Below, in pieces: positions 52,854-64,000 of a DNA stretch of 64,000 nt. The stretch lies in contig NC_087064.1 in assembly GCF_963678635.1 (NCBI RefSeq), positions 14,687,802 to 14,751,801 of the forward strand, written 5' to 3'. The DNA is from Symsagittifera roscoffensis. Lineage: Eukaryota; Xenacoelomorpha; Acoela; Convolutidae. Every line of letters starts with the position of its first letter. Positions within the stretch are counted from its first letter, which is position 1. Below the pieces are notes generated by a model that saw only the letters and a program-made list of their open reading frames with translations, did not search any database and was not told the DNA's origin. Both the position numbers and the translations under genes were made by a program.

Positions 52854-53056
52854 GGATCCGGATAGCCAAAGTGCAGCGACAGCTTCTTAACTCAGGCGTA
52901 GATCTCCAGAAGCTTCATCAGCTTGAATACTTCATTGGTGCACATGCGAGCACTCTAGAAGCAGTGAAGTCGTCAATCACTTTCCAAAGACCAACGATTT
53001 GGATTCAAGCGCAAGCTGATGCACTGCTAAAATTGATAGAAGATAATTGTCTGTAG
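52854..53056 (+). CDS. Exon-like segment, unknown gene
   Basis: After the acceptor TTTGTTGTAG the plus-strand frame stays open to a TAG at 53054-53056, giving about 68 residues with low AT bias. The peptide is helical and ordinary in composition (VQRQLLNSGVDLQKLHQL, WIQAQADALLKLIEDNCL). It could be a terminal exon of a host gene or the start of a retroelement gag. It ends 20 bases before the duplicated block. Confidence 0.4.
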
Positions 53057-53075
53057 CAACAAGTGTGGACGTGAT

Positions 53076-53918
53076 GGGGATTAACGGTGTTCGCGTTAAA
53101 ATTTAGACTGGGTATGGCCACATAACTATAAACAAGTTGATTACGGAGCAACGCGGGCAGTTTTTCCAGAGCGTGATGCAACGAGCTTGCAACGACAACA
53201 AAAAAACCATTAATTCTTTTTACGAAAAAAAATGGTCGCGGCGGATTTTTGACTTTAAGAAAATTTTCGGATATATTCAGGGGGCGTCGTATAAATTAAG
53301 TCAAAATCCCTTTAACGACTCGGAGTAAACCTGACGTTGCCGGAGCTCGAACTTATTTATAAGACTGGGTTTTTTCGAATTGATATAAATAGACTGAAAT
53401 TTTCAAGCGTTCCGGTCGAGCGCGTTACGTTTTGTTAAAAAGTCCATTTTAGATTTTATTTTTGGTTTTTTGCAGTTTTTTCTTATAACGGGTTGTTTAA
53501 TGGATTCAATTAAATTGGGTTCAAAATCTTGGCCCAAAATTTCACAAGCAAACTATAACACTCGCTTTTATGCTGTGGTCCAAATTTTTGACCCAGAACT
53601 TTGCAAAAAAAAAACTGAGTTTCCTTTTTTTTCTTCGGTCAAAGTGTTTTACCGAAAAAAAGTCACTAATACCTGTTTCTGTGTTTTCCCATTTCGCTGT
53701 TAGACTCTAAAAATGGTGTTCAGAAATAGCACAGTTGAAGATTAGCACATGGATTTATAATTTATGCGATCTGACAGTTACAAAAAATTGAGCATCGAAA
53801 AATTATGGGGTTGGGTCCATCTTACACTTTTTCCCAACGATGACACCTGCTCTTGCACTTTCTGAACTCTGGAGAAGCCTGCATACTCTGGAACAGCCTG
53901 CACCCACTGCCTGCACAA
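53076..53918 (+). repeat. Duplicated block, copy 2
   Basis: Second copy of 47667-48493, in the same orientation, with small indels. It ends after about two minisatellite units, just before a decayed BEL/Pao gag. Confidence 0.9.
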
Positions 53919-53954
53919 TGTAACGAGTCCAAAAAACTGAAAGCACATACACAA

Positions 53955-55545
53955 TAGGACGAAGTGGATTCCAAACTACTGTGCTTCAATTGTCTGCGCC
54001 CAGGGAATACGTTAAAAAATGCTCAAGCACACACAATTAAGAGCAGTGTGGAAAATGGCACCATTTACTTCCCTCCTTCATTGGGAAAATCAGCGCAGGG
54101 AACGATTGAACACAAATGAGCGGATGTGTGTGAACATTTCTGTGACAAGTAGAAACAGATTGTATACTGTAATTAGTGCTTCTGAACTTGACAGAACGTC
54201 CCTATTTAGAACTTGTAGGATACCGTTGTTCAACTATCACAGACGGAAAATCATTTGCAATGTCTCAATAAACAATGGATCGCTGTCGATTTTCAACAGT
54301 GAAAGTTTCGTACGACGACTTGGGTTATCTCGTAAATCAGACAGTCAAACATTTAAACCAGATAGAGTTGACCCTCATTTGAGACGAGAGGTCTTGCAAG
54401 GATAAGTTTTACATTGTCTGGAGAAAACACACTACGAGCAGACTTCTTCATCGAGCCACAAGTCACATATGATCTACCAGGCGACGATGTGGACATACAC
54501 GAACATACATATCTGTCTCAATTGATCTTTTGCGTAATGTTGAGCTGGCAAATGAGCCCACCACTGGAAAAGGATACTTGAAGGATCTCTCACAGTGGAT
54601 ATGTTGTTTTTCACACTGGTTTGGCTATTTTTGGCTGGTGTGAGTTTGGATTAGGTCAGTTACTTATCAAGCATCAGGCAGATTAAAATTTGCAAACAAA
54701 CTTGGTAAGTTATGAGTCTAATGTGGAATTAGTCGCTTTTGGACGAGAAGAGTTTCCTGAGATTGACTTCGACAAAAAGACCTCAACTCAATTAAAGGTT
54801 ATTTTTTCTTAGTTTTCATTTTAAGACAAACGATGGAACCCTCAACGGGTGCAACGCCACTTCACTCAATCGATTCTTCAGTCTGGAACGCAAAATTATT
54901 GGACAGTCAGTAACAAGATTTCATCAAATGGTTCTGATAGATGGGTATCCTAGAAATTGTACCACCAGATGCGCTCGCAGTATCAGAGAAAAGAGGCCAC
55001 TATTTAATCTACAATTGCATTCTAAAGGAGAAAACAACAACGAAACTACGATTTGTCTTTGACGCCTTTACGAGTATTTGAGATTTACCGAATGACGAAC
55101 TGAACGTTGGCCTGAGCTTCAAGACGATATATTTGATCATCTACTATGATTCCGATTTTACTTCATTGGAATCACCGGAAACATAGCCAAAAAGGTATCG
55201 TCAGGTGGGTTCTATCAAATGAGGTAAGGACTACCACCAAATCTTTTGGAGAGATGAGCTCAACCAACCAATACAAACCTACAAGATGACACAAAAACTC
55301 TCTCTCAAACATCTCTAAGATATTTTGGCTGGCTGGCTCCGATGGTGCCCATTGAAAATTGAAACTCATCATGCAATCGTCATGGTCGCAGGGAATCAAT
55401 TGGATGACAAACGATGAAGTGATGGAGACGTTTCTGAGCAGCGGGACTAAAATTCACAAAGTGGAGAAGTTTGACATACCGAGACTTGTTGTGGAGAAAT
55501 TTTTTGAACTTCATTTGTTTTGTTTTGCATCAGGAACAAAATGAC
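53955..55545 (+). pseudogene. BEL/Pao gag knuckle, protease, RT and RNase H start, decayed
   Basis: LLCFNCLRPGN near 53980 is a gag zinc-knuckle remnant. SLLHWENQRRERL (54075) matches the H-x-LLH segment after it. RLG(L) near 54320 is the end of a protease-like block whose active Asp is not evident. YLIYNCILKEKTTTKLRFVFDA (about 55005-55068) is the RT block that reads Y-L-P-H-H...K-x-R-V-V-F-D-A in intact elements, and GKDYHQIFWRDE (about 55227) is a later RT block. FFELHLFCFAS near 55503 corresponds to RNase H E-L-H-G-F-x-D-A-S with the Asp lost. Numerous stops. Confidence 0.6.
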
Positions 55546-55699
55546 AAAAACAACAAAACTTCTTGTCACTTAATAAAAACACTCAGCCTTGAAATTTCTG
55601 ATGACTCGAGTTGTGCGCATCTGCGCTAGGATTCAAGATGCTGAATGCTAAGAGAATAGCACTTCAAAAGAAAGGAAGGAGTTCGAAGAAAGAAAAGAA

Positions 55700-57405
55700 A
55701 TTTTCAGATTGACAGATGCCACGATTTTTTTTTTGCTGGATCATTGAGACCCTAAGCGCCTGGAACACCTTTGTTTGCAACCGAAAGCATGAAATACAAA
55801 AGAATTTAAAACCAATCAACTGGGGCCATGTAAGAAGTGAGGATAACCAGCGGATGCTTGAACTCGGGGAAATTGATGCAAATACGCAGAAAACCTCCTT
55901 GCTCTGATGGCATGGACCGAGCTGACTCTCTGAACTTCGGTTTCCAGACCAAACAAAGCTAACAAAAACTGGTAACGAAAAAAGGAAAAAAGTTGCCTTT
56001 GTCAACAGCTGTAAATTAGTCAATTCTCCTGAATTACATCTTTGTGTTTTGCTGTGTTGGTTCTATTGAACTTCAAAGGCAAATGTAATCAGAAGAGGGC
56101 AGTTACGATCATCCAACTGCATTGACTAGAAGACGCATAGCCATTCTGATTCTAATACAAAAAAAAAAACGAAAACCTCCAAAGAGAACTAAGGACATTG
56201 AGCGTCGGCGAATCAGTTGCGAAGAAGAGCCCTCTTTTGCTACTCTACCTTTTTCTTGATGATGGAATTATCAAGGATGGCGAGAAACTGACGCAGAATA
56301 AACACCCCGCACAGGATCCGCGAAAACTTATCTTACTGGACATTCATCTAAAGTATCTAAAGTATTTGCAGGCTATCGCAAATGCGACGCTAGCTGACTA
56401 CACCTACCTTCACTCACACTGGTTTGAAATTTGATGGTCCTTCATGTCACAGAATGGCAAACAGCTGGCGAAATTAAACTTGGCTCTGTTTGTTTGTTTC
56501 TCAACCAAAGGCCATACAATTGAAGCTAACATCGAGTTTGTCCGCGCAGTCTTATATTGCTGCTTCGAGACGAATTTGCGTTATGTTTTGGGTTCCAAAA
56601 AAGATGAACTCAGACAATGGATTGAATTTAATTGGAACTAGAAGCGAACTAGGGCAGGACAATGACTACCCCAAAGTCTCCGTACTTTGGTGCAATTTAG
56701 AAAACAGGAAAAAAACATTAAAAATCGCAACTCAGAAGAATCATGGGTAACAAGGTTTTGACGTACGAGGAAGTTCTTTCTCGACTCTGCGACATTGAAG
56801 TTTTACTCACGAACACTCCTTCGAACTCCGACCGATATTTCAGACCTTTGGTCCTTAACGCTAGCTATTAAAAAGACAAGAAAGGAGATGCAGTATTTGC
56901 CTATACAAGTCCCTCAACTGACAACAAGTACCCCTGAGCAGTTTGAAACACATCAAGCTAAACAAGGGGTGGACATACAAAAATTTATTTGAATTTTTTG
57001 AAAGATGGAGCAGGGAATTTTGTTTTCTCTGCAGTCTCGGAAGAAGTGAGTTTCAAACACAATATTTTGAATTGGGCGATGTTGATCTCTTGATGGAAGA
57101 AAACCGACCCCTCTACAGTTTTCACCAGCTAGGGTGGTGAAAGTCTACCTTGGGAAATCAAGACCGCAAAGGGCTGCTGCAGTCGACTATGCAATAAATC
57201 AAAGAATTTCTCATTCATTAATGAAAGAACTTGGTTCCTGCAAGGTGGCTGTAATGTTGCTCGCAACCCGCAAAAGTGTGAAAAAAATTCAGAACTGCAA
57301 AGTAATAGCCGCAAAAAACCTGATTTTGTCCAACAAAGTTTGTTTCAAGTGTTTGATTCAGCTGAATTCTACGGGGAATTTATCCCCTTTATTTCTGATG
57401 TAGTT
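55700..57405 (+). pseudogene. BEL/Pao RNase H end and integrase, decayed
   Basis: WGHVRSEDNQ (about 55823) corresponds to W-x-H-V-x-x-x-x-N-P-A-D. EANIEFVRAVLYCCFETNLRYVLGSKKDEL (about 56527, quoted only in part as family evidence: FVRAVL) aligns with the integrase core after the T-R-A-V-H-L-E block. YEEVLSRLCDIEVLLTNTP near 56764 is the integrase block before the RP-L-T motif. VKVYLGKSRPQR near 57137 is the C-terminal G-R-V...G-x-D-G-x-x-R block. No uninterrupted frame is left. Confidence 0.55.
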
Positions 57406-57539
57406 TTGTTTAGAATTATCAAATTTTTCAGAACTGCTTGTAAATTGATCAAAAAAAGAAGCAGCAATTGGGTGAGCCTTGTGACTCTGGTTCAGACAGA
57501 TTGAGACCCGATGGAGGCTCATTGTACAAACTGAAAAAG

Positions 57540-60500
57540 TGAAAAATTGTGATTATTGCGAGATTTTAATGTTCTTGTATTATGCTATTAGCATTGAATA
57601 CTTGCTGCAGGCAGAAAAAACCCATTGAAGTTACTTTGACACTTGCAAGATTTTTTGTCTCCCACATAAAAGTTGGACAAGTAAATTTTGCACAACAAAA
57701 ATAATTATCAACATCAGATTACTGGCTAATCTTCAAAATAAAAAAAGAAGTAAGGCAAGAAGAAATCCAAAGAATAATCAATGAAGGCAATCGTGAGTTT
57801 TATATTCATATTTCAATGATTTTGAAACTGTACTGGTCATAGAAACTTTTCTAAGCATGCAACAATCAATCATCAGATGGTCCAGATACAAATTAATTTG
57901 AAGAGTAAGTCTAATGCCGCTTTTGGCTACAAACTTCAATCTAGCTCCCACATATCTTTTTTTGGGGTATTAGGCTTTTTTTTCGCCCAGGATATTAAAA
58001 AATGATCACATTGAATTCAAGAGAAGGATGTGTTGACTGTCAGAAGAACAAACAAGTACGTCACAATTTGATCGAAGGATTATTAGAAAAAAGATCAATG
58101 GTAACGTTTTCCTTTTCACACTGTACATGTAGACCTTAACAGACCGAACAGCTTACCCTTACCATCAAACGTTAAGAAACTCTGCTAAGAAACACTTCAA
58201 GTAGAGTAAATGGCTAAAACATCAGCAATTGGAACGATTAAACGAGGCAAACATTTTATTCTCATATTTGGCATACCATTGAAAACTTAACAGTGAAGGA
58301 ACTGATTGAAAATTGAAGATTCCATGTTCGAAGATTTCACCAAATGGCTTCACAAACTTAAAACAGCAAGCTTACTCCAACTAAGCATTACTCAGACAAC
58401 AGCATATTCAAAATGGAAAAGCAGAAAGTCAAAACCATCTTTTAGTTACAGTTTTTGAAAAAGTACTTGGCCAGGCAAAGCGAAATTGGAGTGGACTAGC
58501 ATTTAAAGTTGCATCCACTCAATTTACCACCCATAGTGTCAGCTTTGGATTAACACTATATGAAAGCGTTTTTGGGTTAAAACACAAATTCCTTTTTCAT
58601 TAAGCTTTTTAAAACCAGAATTTTTATCACTGACTTTTCTCAGGATCTTTCTACAAATAGCCACTCATTACAATCATCATCAAATAAGACAATTGAGCTG
58701 CTAAAAAAATCATAAATTATTAATTCTTGGCTTTCGAAAAAAATGATTTTCGTTACATCTACAGCACTGCTAACTGAAAATTATGGATACCGTACAAAAT
58801 TGAAATTAAGAAAACCAATAAAAAGTTGTTCAAGCCCTTTTTTAGACATTTATTCTATAGAAGCAGCAAAGAAAATTACAAAAATTGATCTCAAGATCGT
58901 TTGAACACTAAAAAAGTCATCAAAAAAAGTTTCGAATTCCCGTTAGACTCTGCTTATCTGAAAAGAAAACAAACTCACAGAAAGCGTTGAGTTGAAAATT
59001 ATGAAGTAGAAAAAAACTTGGTAAAAATTATATATTTACCTATATTTTAACTATTTATCAATTACCTGTCAAACAGCGTTACAGAGAAAAAAGAGCAAGA
59101 TTCCTGACAATAATTACAATCAAGAGCAGACACTTATTAATCATGATTTCTGATTTTAGAAAATACGAATTAATTACTTTGGAAAGTTAAGATCCACTCC
59201 GCTCCAAGCAAACTGTAACAAAGAGCCGGCAAAGCGCAAAAAGAAGCAGAAAAGAAAGGCGACAATGGAAATGCTTCATTTTTTTTCACGCTGGAATTAA
59301 ATCAAAGTAGATTTCAATTTTTATTTAGTACAAAACTCTAAAAATTCTGGCAGGGTCCATGGGTCATCTTTTTGAATTGACCAATCAATAAAAAAGCACT
59401 AGTCAATCCAAATCAGTCAGTTACACCCAGTAGTCAATCCAAACATGATGAGGACGCAGCGATGCGTAGAGTCAACATTTTTGCCATACGATATAATTGT
59501 GGGATGTGATCACAATGCTCAATTGACCATAATACGAAAGTTATTCATAACAAGGTTCATATACCATCCAACAACTGAGCCAGTGAAGCAAAACTAGTAG
59601 ACCTGAAACCAAAAAAATGTCCCAAAAGTGCCAGGTTGCTCAGGTCATCATAGCATGTATACAAAAAACATACATGAGGGAGGTCTCAAGCTTTTTGCGG
59701 CTTAACTTGAAATCACCACATTGAAACTTTTTGCATAAAATTAATAGGTGATTGAACTAGCGCTGATACCATTTTAACAAAAGCCAGACACTAATTATCC
59801 ATTTCATGTAGAAATAGAGTCCTCATCCACAAGAGTGGGTTAAGTTTTAGTTTATGAAATTCCGGAATTAAAACATATTGCATCAATTATCCAAGAGTCT
59901 ACAACTCTATTAACTTCAGTGACAAAACTTGATAGAATTGTTCACGCCCTACAACGTATGAATATGATTTAAAAGGTTTACCTCGTCCAATTTAATTGTA
60001 CAAATCTCAAAAAGCCCAATTCATGACTGTTTTTTTTTAATTTATCACAAAAATACTTAGGTATCAAATTGTTGATTCACAATTTGAGAACTTGAACGAA
60101 ACAGAACAGAAGTAAGATTTAATTTTTCTCTATACTTTGAGTACAAGATCAAAGCAATTTCTGATACGCTTCTTGGAAAATTTTTGTACAAGTCCAACCA
60201 AACTGAAGTGAAACAACATAGAGAAATTTGCTTCCGTTCCGTTCACCACACCTAATGTCAGCACTGGATTAACAAACACAATACGAAAACGTTTTTGGGA
60301 AAAAACACAAACTCCGCTTCCATTAAAATTAAGCCTACTCCAAAATTCAGAAAATTTCTCTCCGACTTTTGTCAGAATCTCTTCACAAATTGTCTATCAT
60401 TACAATTATCATCAATGAAACCAATTAATTCACTTGCTACTAAAATCAAAAAAATTTTAGCTCATTGTTTTGTTTTAAAAAAAATGAGTTAATTCACATC

Positions 60501-63500
60501 TACAGGAACTGATGTTACGATCATTTAAAAAATTCCGAATTAATTTCCAAAATCCGAGGTTCTGCTACAGTATTAACAAAATTAGCTCACAGTCAGCAAT
60601 AATTAGATTTTTTTTCAGGTAGAAAAAAACTCAAGTAGTTTGTTTAAAAACTATTTTTTTCAAATAGAATAATAAAAAAATTTCAAAAATTTGAAAAGAA
60701 GTAAGAAATACTGTTACATAAACCCCGTCAAATAACAAATCAATCCAAAATCTGATTGAACTTTCGGACAATCCAAAAATCCTGCCAATAACCAGACTCC
60801 TGTCGAAAAATAACAAGACTGCTGTCACTAACAACAGTCAAGAGCAAACACTTATTGATCATGATTCCTAATTTTGAGAAATTAACACTGAAATACGGCA
60901 GCTAATTCATACACCTAGGTCAGCACTTAAAAAACTAAGATCTACTCCTCTCCATGCAACGAACCCCAACAACGAGCCGGGAAAGCACAAAAAGACAGGA
61001 AATCAAAGACGACAAGAAAAAGTCCCCATTTTAATGAAGCTGGACTTAATTTAAACTATTATCTAAACGCTAGTTAATTCAAAATTCTGAAAAGCATAGC
61101 AGGCCCATGGTTCATCACTTCGAATTGATTGTTTTAATAAAAATGACACTTTCATCACTTTGAATTGATTGTTTTTATAAAAATGACACCAAACACAAGT
61201 ATTCAATCCAAGTCAGTCAGTTTTTGTCCCAAAATTTTCTTCTTTTCATTCTTTTCTATCTTCTTATTGGATAGATTTTTTTTTACTTTTTCAGATGAGT
61301 ACACATAAAGTACACACATAGCAGTGATTCGGAGCAAAATTATCAAGCTCATATTAAACCTTTCACTACGGTTGTTGTGATATGCAGGAAAATGAGACTT
61401 ATGGGCTTAACTAAGAAAATTGAAAAATGAAAATTGACATAGAAGATGAAATTTTTTTGCAGAAAAGTATAAGTTGATCGAATTAGTGCAAAAAACAATT
61501 TAGCAAAAACAGACACTAATTATTCTTTTTATGAACATATCTCAGGAGCGGGATGAGTTTTAAAGTTTGAGTTTCCCGAACAAAAGCAATTTGCTTCACT
61601 AATCTCAAGCGTCTATAATAGGGAAAAACAACTTCAGTGACAAAACTTGATGGAATTGTTTCTGCTGTAAAACTTATGCACATTTTTATTTCATTAGATA
61701 ATCCTCAACCAATATACATTTAAACAGATTAATAAATTTTTTTAAATAAAAGGGATTATATTTCATATTTGAACACACAGTTGTTTATGTATCGACATTT
61801 TAATTATTAATTTTGGAAGATGAAAATTAATTAAACGGAAGGAAAGATCTTAATTTCCTTGGTATTTTCAGCAGAAATTTAGCAAAGAACAGTGCACACG
61901 AACTTCACACAAGTTCTAAGCCACTTCTAAAGGTTGTTCTATACTAAGATGAGGATGGCAACGAATTAAAATGTTTTGTAGAGCTTAACACCACGACCAA
62001 GTGAAAAAATTCAGTTCAAAAACCAAAATCGTACCGGAATAACCAAACTAAAAATTAATAACCACACTAAGAAAAAGAAAAAAAAGAAGGTTAAATTTGT
62101 TTGCTCACCATCAAAAACTATTCTTTTTCTACAAGACTCTTCGATAAACCATTTTAGACCACTTGTAATTGGAAAAAAAAGATACTATGTGAATTGAAGA
62201 AAGTTTAGATCCTTAATACTCCCGAGTTTCAATTTTATTTAGGTTTTAACCCAACACACTTATGTGAGTTTTATGAAACTTAAAAACATATAATCAGTTT
62301 AACAAAATGTGGTTTGAAACAATCAAGGCAGACACACAAAACCAATCCAAGCAAGCGTACTAAGGAATGAAATTGCAACCAAAACACAAACAAATGGAAA
62401 ATCTCAATTATGAAAAAATGGCAGAAAATTATCATCTAGGGCAACGATTCAAAAAACCGAGCTCGCTCATTTTTTGACCAAGTTTAATGAGGAAGTTAAT
62501 TTAAATTTTGGAAAAGAAGAAGTAAATACCCGAAAAATACTTGATGATAGCAGTCGTAAGTTTTAAATTCATTTATTTGCTTGTCATAGAAAACTTATTC
62601 AGCAAAGAACAGTCATCAGATGGTGAGGTACAAAATAGGTTACGGGATATGAACAATGTTGCTTTTTGCAACAAATTTCAATCTGTTTTCCGGACTTACA
62701 GCGAAAAAAATATTCCTGACGGAACTAAAAAGAATCTTTTTTTAGCCCAGCATGTTCAAAAAGTCAATGCATTTAGGAACAGTATGTCTTGACTGTCAGA
62801 AAAACAGATAAACCAGCAATTACATCACGATTTGAACAAAGCACGGTTAGAAAAGAGAAAGAATTTTTCCTTTTCCTTTTCACATAGTACATGTATACCG
62901 TAAAACACCAATCAACTCACCATCAAATGGGAAGAAAAACTATTTAGTAGTATTAATTTTTTTTTCAAAATTTTTTCATGTATATCCCATAGCTACAACA
63001 ACAGCAATTGCAATGATTTATTAACTGAAAAAAAGTACTCACATTTGTTATAACACAAAAAAAATTTTACGGTAAAAGAACTGCTTTCCTGATTGAATAT
63101 TATACCGGTAGGTTTAGTGAGCTAAGTATAAGGTAACATCAGCAAAAACAATCCAATATTTCCTTACTCCAATAACAGCTTATTCACAAAAGAAAAGCAG
63201 AAAGTCAAAACAATATTTTAGGTACGCTCCTTACAAATTTTTCTCGACCAAGCAAAATGGAATTGGAGTGAACTAGCAAGGAAATTTGCTTCCGCTCCTC
63301 TTACCAACATTAATGTCAGCACTGGATTAAAACCATATGAAAACGTTTTTGGGACACTTTCAATAAAATTAGGCTCACTCCGAAATCAGAATTTCTATCT
63401 CTGACTATTGCCAAGGATATCTTTTTTCATAGTCACTCATTACAATCATCATCAAGTAAAATCAAAATTTAAAAGTTCTTCGTTTTTGAAACAAAAACTG

Positions 63501-64000
63501 AACTTAATTACATCTACGGGGATGGGAATCTGAAGAAAAGTTAAATAAAGGCAACAACTAAGGGACAACAAACCAGATTGAAATTACGAAAACCAAAAAA
63601 AGTAATTCAAAGTTTTTTTGGTAAATTATTCTTCAGGAGAAGGAAAGAAAAACTTTGCAAGAGTTAAGGTCAGGATCGGGATCATTTGAAAACAAAAAAA
63701 TTATCATTGTGAATTTCGAAATCCCGTTGGACTCTGCTATGTAAGAACAAAAACTAGCTCGCAGAAAGCATTACGTTGAGTAATATGTAGTAGAATAAAA
63801 TCAATCAATTTGCTTAAAAACTATATATTTAAATTAAAAATTTACAAATCTTTTCCATAAACCGAAAAGAAATAAGAAGTACATTAAAACAAAACTCGTC
63901 GAAAAACATATCTTTCCGAATTTCATTTGAATGTTCTGATCCATTAATTGTCGAAGATTTTCACAGAGAAACAAAGAACAAGACTCCTGACACAAAAACA
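57540..64000 (+). repeat. Tandem array of long (about 2-3 kb) diverged units with integrase-like remnants
   Basis: Four landmarks recur in the same order. (1) TCATCAGATGGT followed by TTTCAATCT and TTGACTGTCAGAA: about 57873 and 62607. (2) TGTCAGC(A/T)(C/T)TGGATTAA followed by (T/C)GTTTTTGGG: about 58539, 60255 and 63315. (3) TCAAGAGCA(G/A)ACACTTATT: about 59121 and 60838. (4) CTTCAGTGACAAAACTTGAT: about 59910 and 61630. The middle unit lacks landmark 1. The sequence before landmark 2 reads like a decayed gypsy-type integrase tail (W-S-x-L-A...S-T-G-L-T-P-Y-E-x-V-F-G). The array runs off the window. Confidence 0.7.
61111..61190 (+). repeat. Tandem duplication, ~40 bp
   Basis: TCATCACTT(C/T)GAATTGATTG followed by TTT(T/A)ATAAAAATGACAC occurs twice in a row. 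Confidence 0.85.

Larger units (their letters stand above)
53955..57405 (+). mobile_element. Second, highly decayed BEL/Pao element (no LTRs found)
   Basis: Plus-strand remnants occur in BEL/Pao order from a gag knuckle to the integrase C-terminus, all broken by stops. It is not the same family as the minus-strand copy, since motif sequences differ strongly. I found no LTR pair around it. Confidence 0.65.

Noticed and set aside
55664-56023. 119-codon minus-strand frame
   Set aside because: Antisense to RNase H/integrase remnants of the plus-strand BEL/Pao copy.
1-64000. CRISPR array or bacterial operon reading of the repeats and overlapping ORFs
   Set aside because: Repeats lack unique equal-length spacers and cas genes; splice signals and eukaryotic transposons show a eukaryotic genome.

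Overview
This is a window of AT-rich eukaryotic DNA, almost certainly from an invertebrate animal. It has split exons with GT-AG borders, long AT-rich introns, BEL/Pao and Ty3/gypsy retroelements, a FLYWCH-type Mutator-like transposon, a hAT MITE, minisatellites and a 200-base assembly gap. The repeat content would fit a nematode or a similar small invertebrate, but nothing here fixes the species. Host genes are sparse and seen only as exon fragments; most of the window is mobile or repeat-derived.

The dominant feature (281-17778) is a complete 17.5 kb LTR retroelement lying on the minus strand. Its two 410-bp LTRs look identical and a 4-bp target duplication (ATGC) flanks them, so the insertion is recent. 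Read 5' to 3' on the minus strand it carries: LTR, primer-binding site, a 1.25 kb leader with direct repeats and two stem-loop repeats, a 155-aa basic ORF, a 2218-aa Gag-Pol ORF (Gag, CCHC knuckle, protease, RT, RNase H), two tiny membrane-protein ORFs, a long proline-rich frame with no ATG, an 872-aa envelope-like glycoprotein, a 601-aa protein of unknown family, a 1.6 kb non-coding tail and the 3' LTR. Neighbouring ORFs overlap by a few bases in a virus-like way. The coding strand is strongly A/C-rich and G-poor. Pol stops exactly where integrase should begin and I find no integrase elsewhere, so this copy probably moved with integrase supplied in trans.

From 17.8 to 24 kb there are exons of one plus-strand host gene (18362, 21171, 23323), with a 1-nt frame break in the second. 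Tandem repeats, a tRNA-derived SINE-like segment, the gap and a hAT MITE with an 8-bp TSD lie between them. From 24 to 40 kb come AT-rich satellite-like DNA, a decayed FLYWCH/MULE transposon with terminal inverted repeats and an 11-bp TSD (27887-30365), a degenerate minisatellite, a small palindromic MITE, and a large inverted repeat (arms about 1.15 kb, 33.2-34.4 and 37.3-38.5 kb) enclosing two exon-like segments.

From 40.5 to 49.9 kb lies a decayed minus-strand BEL/Pao element whose flanking repeats carry tRNA-like Pol III box motifs and whose leader is full of minisatellites. It is followed by a foldback element (49.9-51.8 kb), an 0.83 kb duplicated block, a second decayed BEL/Pao copy on the plus strand (54.0-57.4 kb), and a tandem array of non-coding, integrase-remnant-bearing units running to the end of the window.
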